Assembly (NCBI GenBank): GCA_021817255.1
Contig: JAKAVO010000002.1
Span: forward strand, 1-64,000
DNA length: 64,000 nt
Source of the DNA: Thermoplasmata archaeon
GTDB taxonomy: Archaea > Thermoplasmatota > Thermoplasmata > Thermoplasmatales > Thermoplasmataceae
Direction of reading: 5' to 3'
A model generated the notes under the pieces. That model made no database searches. It had not been told where the DNA came from and saw only the letters and a list, made by a program, of their open reading frames with translations. The translations under genes were made by a program, and so were the position numbers. The first letter of the stretch is position 1. Each line of letters opens with the position of its first letter. Shown in pieces: positions 33,957-43,827 of this stretch.

Positions 33957-35886
33957 GATAGATTTTAGAGTTGAAAGTGCGAGAAAACTTGGAATGGATC
34001 ATGATCTTGTTTTACATGGTGGTGGAAATGCAAGCGTAAAGGTACTGGAAACAGATCATGCAGGGCGGGTGATAAAGGTTCTGAGAGTCAAGGGAAGCGG
34101 TTCAGACATGTCCACAATAGATCGGAAAGGGTTCACCGGCGTACGAATGGAAGATCTTCTCCATGCAAGAAGAATTGATGAAATGAGCGATGAAGAGATG
34201 ATGGATTACCTTAAAAAAAGCATGATTGATCCTTCTGAGCCTTCTCCATCGGTGGAAACATTTCTTCATGCTTTCATTCCTTACTCATACGTTGACCATT
34301 CACACTCAGATCATATATTGATGCTGACCAATTCCCTGATGGGAAAGGAAGAATTAAAGAAGATACTTGGGAATGTCATAATTCTGGATTACTTTCCGCC
34401 AGGCTTTAAACTTGCAAAGAAGGTAATGGAAATTGTAAACAGGATTACACCTGATGTGGAGGGCATAGTGCTTTCCAGGCATGGCCTGTTTACCTTTGGT
34501 GAAAGTGCCAGGGAGAGTTACGAAAAGCATGTCAGGATTGTGGATAAGGCAAGAAAGTATGTTGAAAAGAAGTTAAAGGGAGCACTTTTCACAAAGAAAT
34601 TTGAAAGCGATGGTTCGTTTGCGGAAGACCTTCCTGTAATCAGAGGGCTGCTATCAAAAAACTACAAAAAAATATTGCTTGTTGACAGGTCTGATGAGGC
34701 AATGGAAATTGCCTGTTCAGAGGAGGGAGAATTGTTCCCGGAAAGTGGCCCTGCAACTCCTGATATGCTGATACGGACAAAGTACGATTATCTCTACCTG
34801 CCTGGTAGGGATGAACTGGAGCAGAGAATACAGGATTATGCTGAGAAATATGAAAAGGAATACAGTAAATATGTGAAGAAATACCCAATGCACGATCCTT
34901 TTCCATCTATTGTTTTAATCAGGGGATTCGGACTGATCACAGCAGCAAGAACATACAGGGAATGTTCCATTATCAGGGACCAGTTTATTCACTCCATGAG
35001 AGTAAATTCCAGTGCAGAGAAAATTGGAAAACATTCCTTCATTCCAAGAAAGGCGGCGTTCGAGATGGAATACTGGCCACTTGAAGAGGCAAAACTCAAG
35101 AAATTCAAGCCAAGAAAACTAGAAGGGACTGTAAGCCTGGTTACGGGTGCAGCCAGTGGCATAGGCCTTGAAGCTTTCAGAAAACTTGCAGAGAATGGAT
35201 CAACAGTAATTGGTGCAGATCGTGAAAAGTCAATTTCCGGGATTGCTGCTTCAATCTCTAATGAATTCAGGACTGAAACTGTGGGTTATGAAATTGATCT
35301 GGCTGATACAGGGAAGATCGTTAAGATGATCAGAGATATAAAGGAAAAGTACGGAGGCATTGACATTGTATTTCACAATGCAGGCATACTGAAATCAGAG
35401 TTCATGGAAGATATAGAATTGAGCACACTTATGCTGCATTTCAATATTAATTCACTTGCTCCCTTTGTAATTTCCCAGGAGGCATTCAGGATAATGAAAA
35501 AACAGGGAATAGGGGGAAATTTCGTATTCAATATAACAAAAAACCTCACAAACCCGGGAGCCGGAATGATATCATACGGCACAACAAAAGCCTTTTCAGC
35601 CCAACTCTCCCACTATATTGCAAAAGAAGGCGGAAAGTTTGGAATTAGGTCCAATATCATCAACCCTGACAAGATCTTCAAAAACTCTAAAATATGGGAA
35701 AATGGGGTTCTTGAAGCAAGGGCAAAGGCAAAAGGCATCTCACCGGATGAGTATAAGAGGGGAAATCTACTCAGAAAAGAAGTTCTGCCGGAACACGTGG
35801 CAAATATGCTCCTTGCAATGCTTGACGAAGACACATTCGGAGCAACTACAGATTCAATGGTTCCTGTAGATGGCGGAATTCTATAG
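33949..35886 (+). CDS. Bifunctional class II aldolase / short-chain dehydrogenase (RhaD-fusion type)
   Basis: This 645-residue protein joins two domains. Residues 1-380 are a class II aldolase/adducin domain with the metal-binding HAFIPYSYVDHSHSD and a second His in LSRHGLF. Residues 390-645 are a Rossmann short-chain dehydrogenase with TGAASGIGLEA and the catalytic YGTTK. Such fusions are annotated as rhamnulose-1-phosphate aldolase/alcohol dehydrogenase in bacteria and act in deoxysugar breakdown. The substrate here is unknown. The start is probably TTG 33949, because AAGGTGA lies five bases before it; the track GTG at 33940 lies inside that ribosome site. It overlaps leuS by eight bases and is convergent with the next gene, overlapping it by six bases. 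Confidence 0.85.
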   Translation: MDEIDFRVESARKLGMDHDLVLHGGGNASVKVLETDHAGRVIKVLRVKGSGSDMSTIDRKGFTGVRMEDLLHARRIDEMSDEEMMDYLKKSMIDPSEPSPSVETFLHAFIPYSYVDHSHSDHILMLTNSLMGKEELKKILGNVIILDYFPPGFKLAKKVMEIVNRITPDVEGIVLSRHGLFTFGESARESYEKHVRIVDKARKYVEKKLKGALFTKKFESDGSFAEDLPVIRGLLSKNYKKILLVDRSDEAMEIACSEEGELFPESGPATPDMLIRTKYDYLYLPGRDELEQRIQDYAEKYEKEYSKYVKKYPMHDPFPSIVLIRGFGLITAARTYRECSIIRDQFIHSMRVNSSAEKIGKHSFIPRKAAFEMEYWPLEEAKLKKFKPRKLEGTVSLVTGAASGIGLEAFRKLAENGSTVIGADREKSISGIAASISNEFRTETVGYEIDLADTGKIVKMIRDIKEKYGGIDIVFHNAGILKSEFMEDIELSTLMLHFNINSLAPFVISQEAFRIMKKQGIGGNFVFNITKNLTNPGAGMISYGTTKAFSAQLSHYIAKEGGKFGIRSNIINPDKIFKNSKIWENGVLEARAKAKGISPDEYKRGNLLRKEVLPEHVANMLLAMLDEDTFGATTDSMVPVDGGIL

Positions 35887-36843
35887 AAAATGAGAGAGAA
35901 TTTTCCTGAAGCTTATACCAAACCCAAATTTTTTCATTTCATTAAGGGCTAATCTGGCTGAGAGAATATTCGATAAAGCAATCGCCTTTTCTGACTGCAT
36001 ATTTTCAACAAGGCCGGATATTCTGTTGAATTCGTCCATCCTCTTCCTGATCTTCAGGAGATACAGCTCAGAAATTTCAATTAAATCATCTGTTTTTGCA
36101 ATGCACTGAAATAATGCTTCAGCAGATTCCAGGGCAGGGACTATTCCTTCCCCCAACAGGGGTGAAATATACCCAATGCTCTCACCTACCCCTATCACAT
36201 TCCTGCTGGTTATATCTTTCATAATAGGTTTCATCCTGATCTTCCTTGAAAGAATCCTCTCTGATTCATACTTATTCAGGTAGCTCCTGACTTCCTCGAG
36301 ATCTATGCCTCCTGCTCCAATATGGTACCCGCCTTTGAGGGGGAATGACCAGAAATATCCCCTCCCCTTTGGAAAGAAATAGAAATAGAAATTTTTATGA
36401 TCTGAAGTTGAACAAACCTTTTCCATAGCATACATCTTCTTGTCGCCCACTGCAGGTGGCAGGTAGAATCTTGATATTCCTGTTGCATCAACAACAGGAT
36501 CATCAGTTGGTCCTGGGCACTTTGAATGAATTACACTATCGCCAACCATTAATTGTTCCATTTTCATTTTATTTATTGTGCACAATCCGAAGTTCCTTGC
36601 CTCTGTTGGTTCAAAATTGTTCCCTACTATTTCCACAGGAGTGCCGGATGCCTCACATATCTGGTCAAAACCGATATTCAAATTATCAAGAAATGGCTTA
36701 ATAAGGTTTTCATTTGTTGCGAAACCACAGGGTATGTAGAAATTTTCAACCTTTGGGTCAAAGATGCGTACGTCAAATCCACTATTTTTCAGCCTGCCGT
36801 ACAGATAAGAGCCTGCCACCCCTGATCCTGCAATGTTCCACAC
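35881..36843 (-). CDS. Geranylgeranyl reductase-family flavoprotein
   Basis: This 320-residue protein has an N-terminal FAD-binding motif (WNIAGSGVAGSYLYGRL) and the family signature of geranylgeranyl reductases, GRGYFWSFPLKGG (the YxWxFP motif), followed by GVGESIGYISPLLGEGI, which binds the flavin. Archaeal relatives saturate the isoprenoid chains of membrane lipids. At 320 residues it is shorter than the typical 390-400, so it may be a paralogue with another substrate. The start is GTG at 36843; there is no in-frame ATG before the FAD motif. It is convergent with the aldolase-dehydrogenase gene. Confidence 0.72.
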   Translation of the reverse strand: MWNIAGSGVAGSYLYGRLKNSGFDVRIFDPKVENFYIPCGFATNENLIKPFLDNLNIGFDQICEASGTPVEIVGNNFEPTEARNFGLCTINKMKMEQLMVGDSVIHSKCPGPTDDPVVDATGISRFYLPPAVGDKKMYAMEKVCSTSDHKNFYFYFFPKGRGYFWSFPLKGGYHIGAGGIDLEEVRSYLNKYESERILSRKIRMKPIMKDITSRNVIGVGESIGYISPLLGEGIVPALESAEALFQCIAKTDDLIEISELYLLKIRKRMDEFNRISGLVENMQSEKAIALSNILSARLALNEMKKFGFGISFRKILSHFL

Positions 36844-36953
36844 ACCTATGGTATTGTGACATTTTTATAATACTTGGCGTTAACTCATTTTCCGTTCTTT
36901 GGCATGATTATTGCAAGCATAAGGATTAATTATTATAGTAAAATTTGAGTTCG

Positions 36954-37736
36954 ATGAGATATCTTTTTGCATTCTCCTATGATGGCGGGAAATTTACAGG
37001 ATTCCAACGGGGTACTGGAAAACGAAGTGTGGAAGATAGCATTATTTCAGTACTGGATAAATATTCCATCGGAGAGAATTTCAGGTGCTGTTCCAGGACA
37101 GACAGGGGCGTATCTGCAATAATGAACACTTCAACCCTTGATTCAGATTCCGATGCAGAAGATATAATCGGAATATTAAACTCAAATTTGGAAGACATTT
37201 ACTTTTATAAATATGCAGGCGTTGATGAAAATTTCAATGTGAGGAGGGTTCAGTTCAAAAAGTATGTTTATATTATTCCAGAATTGAATCAGTTTTATTC
37301 AATAAGGATATCAGATCTTAAAAAGTTTGAAGGGGAGCATGACTTCTCTAATTTCTGCAAACTGAATGGAAGAAATACAAAAAGATCGGTTATTGAAATA
37401 GGCGAGTCCTTTAATAACCACATAAGAACAGTTTCTTTCAAAGCTAAGGGGTTCCTGTGGAACCAGATAAGGTTCATGGTTGGCTACGCCATGGAAAAAG
37501 CAAGGGATGAAAAGACACCTGATGATCCATTTTCAGGCGAGTATAAAACAAGGAAGCTTGCCCCTCCTGGCCCTTTGTTCCTTGAAGAAATTTCATATGA
37601 AGGAGTAGAATTTAAAACAATTGTGAAGAAATCGACCAGAAAAAGAAGTGAGAAAGCGTATATGATGGCGCTGTCTGATTACTTTTTCAACAGGGAAATG
37701 CTTGACAGGACTGATAAAGACCCATTGTTTAAATAG
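36954..37736 (+). CDS. truA: tRNA pseudouridine synthase A
   Basis: This 260-residue protein is TruA, which converts uridines 38-40 in the anticodon arm of tRNAs to pseudouridine. The catalytic Asp is Asp50 in CCSRTDRGVSA, and the conserved opening FAFSYDGGKFTGFQR and the later FLWNQIRFMVGYA are present. The ATG at 36954 begins three residues inside the track ORF and puts the first strand at the N-terminus. A TATA-like TTATTATAGT lies about 25 bases upstream. The next gene follows after about 20 bases. Confidence 0.93.
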   Translation: MRYLFAFSYDGGKFTGFQRGTGKRSVEDSIISVLDKYSIGENFRCCSRTDRGVSAIMNTSTLDSDSDAEDIIGILNSNLEDIYFYKYAGVDENFNVRRVQFKKYVYIIPELNQFYSIRISDLKKFEGEHDFSNFCKLNGRNTKRSVIEIGESFNNHIRTVSFKAKGFLWNQIRFMVGYAMEKARDEKTPDDPFSGEYKTRKLAPPGPLFLEEISYEGVEFKTIVKKSTRKRSEKAYMMALSDYFFNREMLDRTDKDPLFK

Positions 37737-37756
37737 ACAATCAATCTTATAACATC

Positions 37757-38467
37757 ATGGGAATTATTGAAGATTATTTTGAAAAAAGAACATATGTAGT
37801 TGCTGGAATGGGTACAGGGCAGGGATTGTCCACTGCGAGATTATTGAGCAAGCTTGGGTCAAATGTCTTTGGATTATCCAGGAGCGGCACTTTTCCGTCG
37901 AATGACGTTGACAAAAACATAAAAATTTTAAAATGCGACATTGAAAATGAAGCGGAAGTCAGGGATTGCCTCAGGGATATAAAGGCCCAGACGGGTTTCA
38001 TAGATGGTTCCATCAATAATGTTGGCACCTGGGGCCCATCCGAAAGTAAAATGGCCAAACCTGAGCTTCTTCTCAGTTTCTTCAAATTAAATGTGATGAC
38101 GCAGTATAATGTAATTTATGCAATCTCAGATATGCTGAGGCCTGGATCCAATATGGTAAACGTTGGAGCATCCAGGCATCTCTTCGGTGCAAACCACTCT
38201 GCCTATACCATCTCAAAATATGCAATAGAGGAAATGACTCGAATTACAGCATCAGCACTAAAGGAGAAAGGCATCAGGGTAAACTCTGTTTTGCCGGGAT
38301 CAGTGGGCAAAGATGATAATTTCTCAGCGGTCTTTCCTTTTAATTTCAATGCCGGAAACAGAATGGATCCGTTAAAAATAGCATATGCCTCCATTTTCCT
38401 GCTATCACCGCTTTCTGGTGGAATTAGTGGAGAGTCAATTACTGTTGATGATGGAATGGGACTTTAA
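37757..38467 (+). CDS. Short-chain dehydrogenase/reductase
   Basis: This 236-residue protein is a classical SDR with a Rossmann nucleotide motif GMGTGQGLSTARLL (a variant of TGxxxGIG), the structural INNVGTWG, and the catalytic Ser and SAYTISK Tyr-Lys pair. The end, PLSGGISGESITVDDGMGL, is typical of the family. The oxidised substrate is unknown. It follows truA closely on the same strand. Confidence 0.85.
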   Translation: MGIIEDYFEKRTYVVAGMGTGQGLSTARLLSKLGSNVFGLSRSGTFPSNDVDKNIKILKCDIENEAEVRDCLRDIKAQTGFIDGSINNVGTWGPSESKMAKPELLLSFFKLNVMTQYNVIYAISDMLRPGSNMVNVGASRHLFGANHSAYTISKYAIEEMTRITASALKEKGIRVNSVLPGSVGKDDNFSAVFPFNFNAGNRMDPLKIAYASIFLLSPLSGGISGESITVDDGMGL

Positions 38468-38601
38468 CATATGCCTTGACTTCCATGCCTGCCAGGTTTG
38501 ATCTTAAGTTGATTGCCTGTTCCTTAGTGATTAAAATGAATGCTCAGATGAAAATATTTAAATTTGTTTTGGGTTGCTTCAGGTTAAATATTTAGAAAAC
38601 A

Positions 38602-38618
38602 GTATAAATTGCGCAATT
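38602..38618 (+). promoter_or_regulatory. TATA box overlapping a 12-base palindrome, upstream of the P5C-type dehydrogenase
   Basis: The TATA-like GTATAAAT (38602-38609) runs straight into the perfect palindrome AATTGCGCAATT (38607-38618). The palindrome lies between the TATA box and the expected transcript start, where a bound repressor would block initiation. The 10-base core ATTGCGCAAT also occurs at 28081 in another intergenic region, and a one-base variant occurs at 61812 upstream of the ABC transporter. The regulator is not known. Confidence 0.4.
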
Positions 38619-38668
38619 ATCAATGAAAAAAATATCCTTTAGGCATAAAAATGATGTAACGTTTATGT

Positions 38669-40240
38669 ATGACACAGCCATTAAGAATTATGCCATTTGA
38701 AAACGAAATTACATATGTCAAGTATGTAAAAAACGGGAAAGAAAAGGATTTTAACCAGTTGTATGACAGGGCTTGCGAGGATGCAAAAAAATATATTGGG
38801 AAGGAATACAGTAATATTATTGGCAAAGAGATCCAGGAGAGTAATAAAATAAAACATGTATCACCGGTTGATGGCCATGAGATAGGTGTATTTCAGGCGG
38901 GTTCACAAAAAAGCGTTGATAATGCACTAAAGATGCTGAAAGATGCACAGAAACCATGGTTCAAATCAGGATATGTCAATAGGGCAAGAGTTATGCTAAA
39001 GGCTGCTGACTTGCTGTCCCGGGACAAATTTCTTATTTCTGCTTTGCTAGCATATGAAAATGGCAAGAACAGAACAGAAGCTATGGCAGATGTTGACGAG
39101 GCAATTGATTTTTTAAGATATTATGCAGTGAATCTTATTGAGAACCAGGGTTTTGTCCGGTTCACTGGCAAGGGCTATGATAACGAAGAGAGCATGTCTT
39201 ACATGAAACCATATGGAGTTTTTGCAGTCATTGCACCATTTAACTTTTATGCAATTACTGTAGGAATGGTTGCAGGGCCATTGACAACTGGAAATTCAGT
39301 ACTTCTGAAGCCATCAAGCGATATTCCACTCACATCTTACCTTTATGTCAAAACTCTCATTGAGGCAGGCGTACCTCCTGAAAATATTGCTTTTATCTCA
39401 GGAAAGGGCAGCGAAATAGGGCCATACATTACATCACACAAGGAAGTGGCTGGAATCTTGTTTACAGGTTCAAGGGACGCAGGGATCAGCATTTACAGAA
39501 ATGCTATGAAGGATAAGCCAAAGGTGGTGATCACGGAAATGGGTGGAAAGGATACAATTACGGTAACCTCAAAGGCAGATATTAATAAGGCTGTAAATGG
39601 CGTTTACAGAGCCGCTTTCGGTTATTCAGGGCAGAAATGCAGCGCATGCTCAATTGCATATATAGATGAGAAGGTCTATGATGAATTTCTTCCTAAGATT
39701 AAGGAAGCAACAGACAAACTGGTAGTTGGAGACCCCAAGAAGTTGGAGTCATTCATGGGCCCGGTGATAAACAGGGAAGCCGTTGAAAAATTTAAGAAAT
39801 ACTCTGAGTTGGCAGAAAAAGGCGGAAAGGTTTTATCTGGAGGGATTGTGATAGAAGGGCCAGGAAACTTTGTCAGGCCAACAATAGTTACAGACCTCCC
39901 AGCCGATTCGGACATTATAAAGACCGAATTATTCCTTCCTTTTCTTGCAATAGTCAAGGTCAGGAACCTCGATGATGCAATAAAGAGAATAAATGAGTCT
40001 GATTACGGCCTTACAGGAGGAATATTCACAGAGGATCCAATGGAAATCCAGAAATATTTCGATGAAGTTGAAGTTGGAACTATCTATGCAAACAGGGAAA
40101 GAGGAGGATCTACAGGAGCCATGGTCGGTTCCCAGCCATTTGTTGGATGGAAACTGAGTGGCATCAGCGGAAAGGGTACAGGTTCTTTCTATTACCTCCA
40201 GCAGTTCCTGAGAGAACAGTCCCAGACAATTGCACACTAA
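38669..40240 (+). CDS. Aldehyde dehydrogenase of the 1-pyrroline-5-carboxylate dehydrogenase group
   Basis: This 523-residue aldehyde dehydrogenase has Asn in APFNFYAIT, general base Glu290 (VITEMGGKD) and nucleophile Cys324 in GYSGQKCSACS. The GYSGQKCSA block, the long N-terminal region and the closing QPFVGWKLSGISGKGTG resemble delta-1-pyrroline-5-carboxylate dehydrogenases, which oxidise glutamate semialdehyde to glutamate in proline breakdown. No proline dehydrogenase gene is nearby, so the substrate is inferred only from resemblance. It stands alone behind a 200-base upstream region with a palindromic promoter. Confidence 0.8.
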   Translation: MTQPLRIMPFENEITYVKYVKNGKEKDFNQLYDRACEDAKKYIGKEYSNIIGKEIQESNKIKHVSPVDGHEIGVFQAGSQKSVDNALKMLKDAQKPWFKSGYVNRARVMLKAADLLSRDKFLISALLAYENGKNRTEAMADVDEAIDFLRYYAVNLIENQGFVRFTGKGYDNEESMSYMKPYGVFAVIAPFNFYAITVGMVAGPLTTGNSVLLKPSSDIPLTSYLYVKTLIEAGVPPENIAFISGKGSEIGPYITSHKEVAGILFTGSRDAGISIYRNAMKDKPKVVITEMGGKDTITVTSKADINKAVNGVYRAAFGYSGQKCSACSIAYIDEKVYDEFLPKIKEATDKLVVGDPKKLESFMGPVINREAVEKFKKYSELAEKGGKVLSGGIVIEGPGNFVRPTIVTDLPADSDIIKTELFLPFLAIVKVRNLDDAIKRINESDYGLTGGIFTEDPMEIQKYFDEVEVGTIYANRERGGSTGAMVGSQPFVGWKLSGISGKGTGSFYYLQQFLREQSQTIAH

Positions 40241-40250
40241 ATTCTTAAAT

Positions 40251-40871
40251 TTACAATTTCATTTCCAGTTTATTTTTTAGAATCTCGAGGAAAAGCCTTT
40301 TTTCATTTTCCATCTCATATATTTCTTTATTAATTTTTGATACCGAAGTCATTACTGACCATTCATATCCACATGGATTTATTAAGCTGAAATTTGACAG
40401 TTCTGTGTTGACATTCAATCCAATTCCATGCATTGTAATGCCACCTTTTATGGCGAATCCTGTAGATGCTATTTTCTGGTTTCCGGCCCATATTCCCGTT
40501 TCTTTTTTCAGTCTGGATTCGGCATTTATCTTGTGCAACTTCAGGTACTCAATCTCCACTTCATGCACAAAATTGATTAAATCAAGAATGTTAATCCCCC
40601 TTTTGTTCAAATTGAAGATAAAATAAGCTGTTATCTGCCCCGGGCCATGATAAGTAATCCCGCCTCCCCTTTCCACGTAAAAGAGATCTTTCATATCATC
40701 CGGGCTTTGTTCATGATGAATCCCGCAGGTGTAAACGGGGTTGTGTTCACATACAATTACAGTTTCCTTTCCTGAACCATTAACCAATTCATCGTTAATT
40801 CTCCGCTGGAGGGAAAGCCCTTCAGAATACGGGAGTGACTTAAAAAATAAAAATTCTATATTTTTGTTCAT
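40251..40871 (-). CDS. lipB: Lipoyl(octanoyl) transferase
   Basis: This 206-residue protein is LipB, which moves octanoate from acyl carrier protein to a lipoyl domain. Recognisable parts are VERGGGITYHGPGQITAYF, the catalytic Lys133 in NQKIAS, and Cys167 in LINPCGYEW. The ORF track begins upstream within the PEPCK gene; the ATG at 40871 is the family-consistent start and lies one base after the PEPCK stop, which implies coupled translation. Lipoate would serve 2-oxoacid dehydrogenase or glycine cleavage complexes. Confidence 0.9.
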   Translation of the reverse strand: MNKNIEFLFFKSLPYSEGLSLQRRINDELVNGSGKETVIVCEHNPVYTCGIHHEQSPDDMKDLFYVERGGGITYHGPGQITAYFIFNLNKRGINILDLINFVHEVEIEYLKLHKINAESRLKKETGIWAGNQKIASTGFAIKGGITMHGIGLNVNTELSNFSLINPCGYEWSVMTSVSKINKEIYEMENEKRLFLEILKNKLEMKL

Positions 40872-40872
40872 C

Positions 40873-42723
40873 TCATTTTTTTTTAAGCCTTGATATGACA
40901 TTGTAGTAAGTCTCCCATAATTCTTCAGGAAAGTGTTTTCCAAAGGACTCAAAGAATGGTTTCACGGTCTTAAGTTCTTCAATGAATCCTTTCCTGTCTA
41001 TATGCAGTAATTTCTCCATGGTGCTTCTATTTACCGGACCATAATCGAAGTTGTCCAGGGAAGGCACGTTTCCCATGGGAGTTTCTACCACCTTTTTTAT
41101 GTCTCCATTTACCCTTCCCACTATCCATTTTACAACATACATATTATAACTGTATCCTGGCCATATGAAATCGCCTTTTTCATCTTTTCTGAACCAGTTG
41201 AGGTTATAGATTCTTGGCGGTTTTGACAGTTTCTTTCCAACCTCCAAATAATATTTGAAATAATCACCCATATTATATGGCATAAATGGCCTCATAGCCA
41301 TTGGATCGTTTCTCAATTCTCCTACATTGCCGATTGCTGCTGCAGTGGTTTCAACTCTTTGCATTGCTCCGAACAGAACGCCTTCCTGCCAGTTTTTAGC
41401 CTCGATTACAAGTGGCAGCAGGTCACTCCTCCTTCCTCCAAAAGTAAATGCGCTTACGGGGGCACCTTCTGGATTCTCATATTCCGGGGAGAGGTTTCTG
41501 TACCGCCTTATGGGAGTGCTGAATCTGGAGTTTGGATGTGCAGCTTTGCCTTTGCCATCATATGGATTTCCCCGCCAGTCAATAAGATCACGAGGAACAT
41601 CAGGCATTCCTTCCCAGTATGGGCATTTATCGGAATCTATTGCCACATTAGTGAATAGGGTATCCCCTTTGATTGCGTCCATTGCCCTTGGATTTGTAGT
41701 ATAGCTCGTATGTGGGGCAACACCGAAGAATCCGAATTCTGGATTTATGCCTCTCAGTTCTCCTGCAACAGGATGCATCCATGTAATGTCATCACTGATC
41801 AGGTAAGTATTCCATCCCTGTTTCCTGAAATCCTCAGGGGGTTGAAGCATTGAAAGATTAGTCTTTCCACTTGAGCTTGGGAATGCCCCGGAAATGTAAG
41901 TGGTTCTGCCTTCCGGCTCTTTTATGCCTATGAGCATCATGTGCTCAGCCATCCATCCTTCTCTCCTTGCCCTGAAAGAAGCTATTCTGAGTGCATGGCA
42001 TTTCTTGCTTAGCAATGCATTTCCGCCATAGTTTGTATTGAAGCTGATTATTGTTCCCATTCCATCATTTTCATCCGGAAAATGCATAACATACCTGTTA
42101 TCCGGGTTAAGATCTGCTGTTGCGTGCATTCCCAGCACGTATGAATTGCTTCTTGCCATTGGTTCTGCGACCTTGCTTCCCACACGTGTAATTTTCATCA
42201 GGTTCAGCACAACATATGGGCTGTCCGTCAGTTCTATTCCACCCTGCCCAAAGGGGGAAGATAGAGGTCCAAGCCAATAAGGCACTATGTAAAGGGTTTT
42301 TCCAGCCATTGCCCCTTTCAGGCTGGATCTTGCTATTTCTAGGGCCCTGTCTGTATTGAGCCAGTAATTTGTAGGCCCTGCATCATCAGCTGTTCCCCTG
42401 GTGCAGATATAAGTATCTTTTTCTGACCTTGCCACATCAAAGGGGGCACTTCTGTACAGGTATGAATTTGGAAATTTTTCCTCGTTCAGTTTGGCTATAA
42501 GCCCGTCTTTAAGCATTAATTGCGTTACAGCCTCCTCTTCACCACCATCAATAACCTTTAATTCAGGTTTCCCAACAAGGAGCCAGTACTCTGAGATATC
42601 TTTAAGAATCTTTTCGCTGAGATTGCCGTTGGAACTTTTCATTTTGCTAAAAAATAAGCTTTTCTCGATGCTTCTATCAGTAGCCGCCTTTTGATTGCCA
42701 GCTTCTTCAGTAAGTCTTAACAT
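40873..42723 (-). CDS. pckG: Phosphoenolpyruvate carboxykinase (GTP)
   Basis: This 616-residue protein is a GTP-type PEP carboxykinase. It has the nucleotide loop AFPSSSGKTNLSM, the PEPCK-specific EDFRKQGWNTYLISDDITWM, and the substrate-binding RRYRNLSPEYENPEG region. It makes PEP from oxaloacetate, linking the citric acid cycle to gluconeogenesis. A clear TATA box (GCTTTATATATTC) lies upstream on this strand. The P-loop is FPSSSGKTN rather than the FPSACGKTN that I would expect, with the nucleotide-binding Lys-Thr kept. The lipB gene follows one base later in the same operon; a divergent regulator gene lies upstream. Confidence 0.95.
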   Translation of the reverse strand: MLRLTEEAGNQKAATDRSIEKSLFFSKMKSSNGNLSEKILKDISEYWLLVGKPELKVIDGGEEEAVTQLMLKDGLIAKLNEEKFPNSYLYRSAPFDVARSEKDTYICTRGTADDAGPTNYWLNTDRALEIARSSLKGAMAGKTLYIVPYWLGPLSSPFGQGGIELTDSPYVVLNLMKITRVGSKVAEPMARSNSYVLGMHATADLNPDNRYVMHFPDENDGMGTIISFNTNYGGNALLSKKCHALRIASFRARREGWMAEHMMLIGIKEPEGRTTYISGAFPSSSGKTNLSMLQPPEDFRKQGWNTYLISDDITWMHPVAGELRGINPEFGFFGVAPHTSYTTNPRAMDAIKGDTLFTNVAIDSDKCPYWEGMPDVPRDLIDWRGNPYDGKGKAAHPNSRFSTPIRRYRNLSPEYENPEGAPVSAFTFGGRRSDLLPLVIEAKNWQEGVLFGAMQRVETTAAAIGNVGELRNDPMAMRPFMPYNMGDYFKYYLEVGKKLSKPPRIYNLNWFRKDEKGDFIWPGYSYNMYVVKWIVGRVNGDIKKVVETPMGNVPSLDNFDYGPVNRSTMEKLLHIDRKGFIEELKTVKPFFESFGKHFPEELWETYYNVISRLKKK

Positions 42724-42884
42724 GTTTTGCTCAATTTCTCTATTTTTTAGAATATATAAAGCCTTGGCTTCAGAGTTAAGACAATTGCGTATATTTTCTA
42801 TAAAAAATATATAAATTAAAATCTAAAAAAAGGAATTAATGAAGAGTCAGATAGTTTTTAATACAAAGAGGCATATTCAGGTCA

Positions 42885-43667
42885 ATGGACCCAGAACCAT
42901 CCCTGAAGGATGTAAATATCAATGAAATCTCCTTGTTGATCAAAATACTCAGAGGAGAAAGAAACCTTACAGTGATGGCCAGGGAAGTAGGGATCACTCT
43001 TCAGGGAGTGAGGTATTACATTTCAGCTATGAAGGAAAGGGGCCTTCTGGAAGATTTTAAAGTTACTCCAAAGGGGTATGAATATCTAAGTTCACTTATG
43101 AAAATCCTGAAAGAATTTGTTGTAGAGGGCACAGATCTTATCTTTAAGTCATCTGACTGGGAATGCATAAGCGACGATAGAATACAAGCCGGGGAACTAG
43201 TTTACTTGCGAATGAAGGGGGGATTTCTCCATGCCTCAAAGAAAAACATGGAAAATGATGCCCAGGCTGTTTCTGTTGAAGACGCCAGAATAGGGAATAA
43301 ATTAAGGATACGGGACATTAAGGGAATAATAAAAATAGATTTTGGAACGGTCTGGATTGAAACCATTGACCAGTTAAATGGCGATAATTTTGAAGATGTC
43401 CGGAAAAAAATATTAAAATCACTTGAGCTGGAGAAGAATGATTATAAGATTTTTGTTATGGGTGAGGGAGCATATTCAATTCTTAGAAATGCTGTTGAAA
43501 TAAACCTGTTTTCTCCGCTGTCCGGGGCGTTTGATTGTGCCAACAGGGGGGTGAACTCCAAAGTCTATACTACGATGGAATCACTTAACCTTAATTTCGA
43601 GGAATTTTCCGCACTGAAGGAAAAATTTCCAATGATAAAAACAAACATGACATATTTCAAAATATAA
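42885..43667 (+). CDS. Winged-helix transcription regulator, archaeal type
   Basis: This 260-residue protein begins with a winged helix-turn-helix (about 12-65: ILRGERNLTVMAREVGITLQGVRYYISAMKERGLL). It continues with a larger C-terminal domain of about 190 residues containing GELVYLRMKGGFLHA, which could bind a small ligand. Similar archaeal proteins exist, but I know no function for them. The gene is probably leaderless, with TTTTTAATAC about 25 bases before the ATG. It is divergent from pckG and could regulate it. That link is from position only. Confidence 0.75.
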   Translation: MDPEPSLKDVNINEISLLIKILRGERNLTVMAREVGITLQGVRYYISAMKERGLLEDFKVTPKGYEYLSSLMKILKEFVVEGTDLIFKSSDWECISDDRIQAGELVYLRMKGGFLHASKKNMENDAQAVSVEDARIGNKLRIRDIKGIIKIDFGTVWIETIDQLNGDNFEDVRKKILKSLELEKNDYKIFVMGEGAYSILRNAVEINLFSPLSGAFDCANRGVNSKVYTTMESLNLNFEEFSALKEKFPMIKTNMTYFKI

Positions 43668-43827
43668 TATTAGAATTATATTAATTAATTTATTCCTCGC
43701 AAGGTCAGTTAGTCATTGTTTTTAATTCCGATGACAAATAAAAGAATTTAGATCTACTTATATCAATATTTAAATAATAAGAAATTATGACTACTCTATA
43801 CACAAAGAGGTGCAACTATGGAGGACG

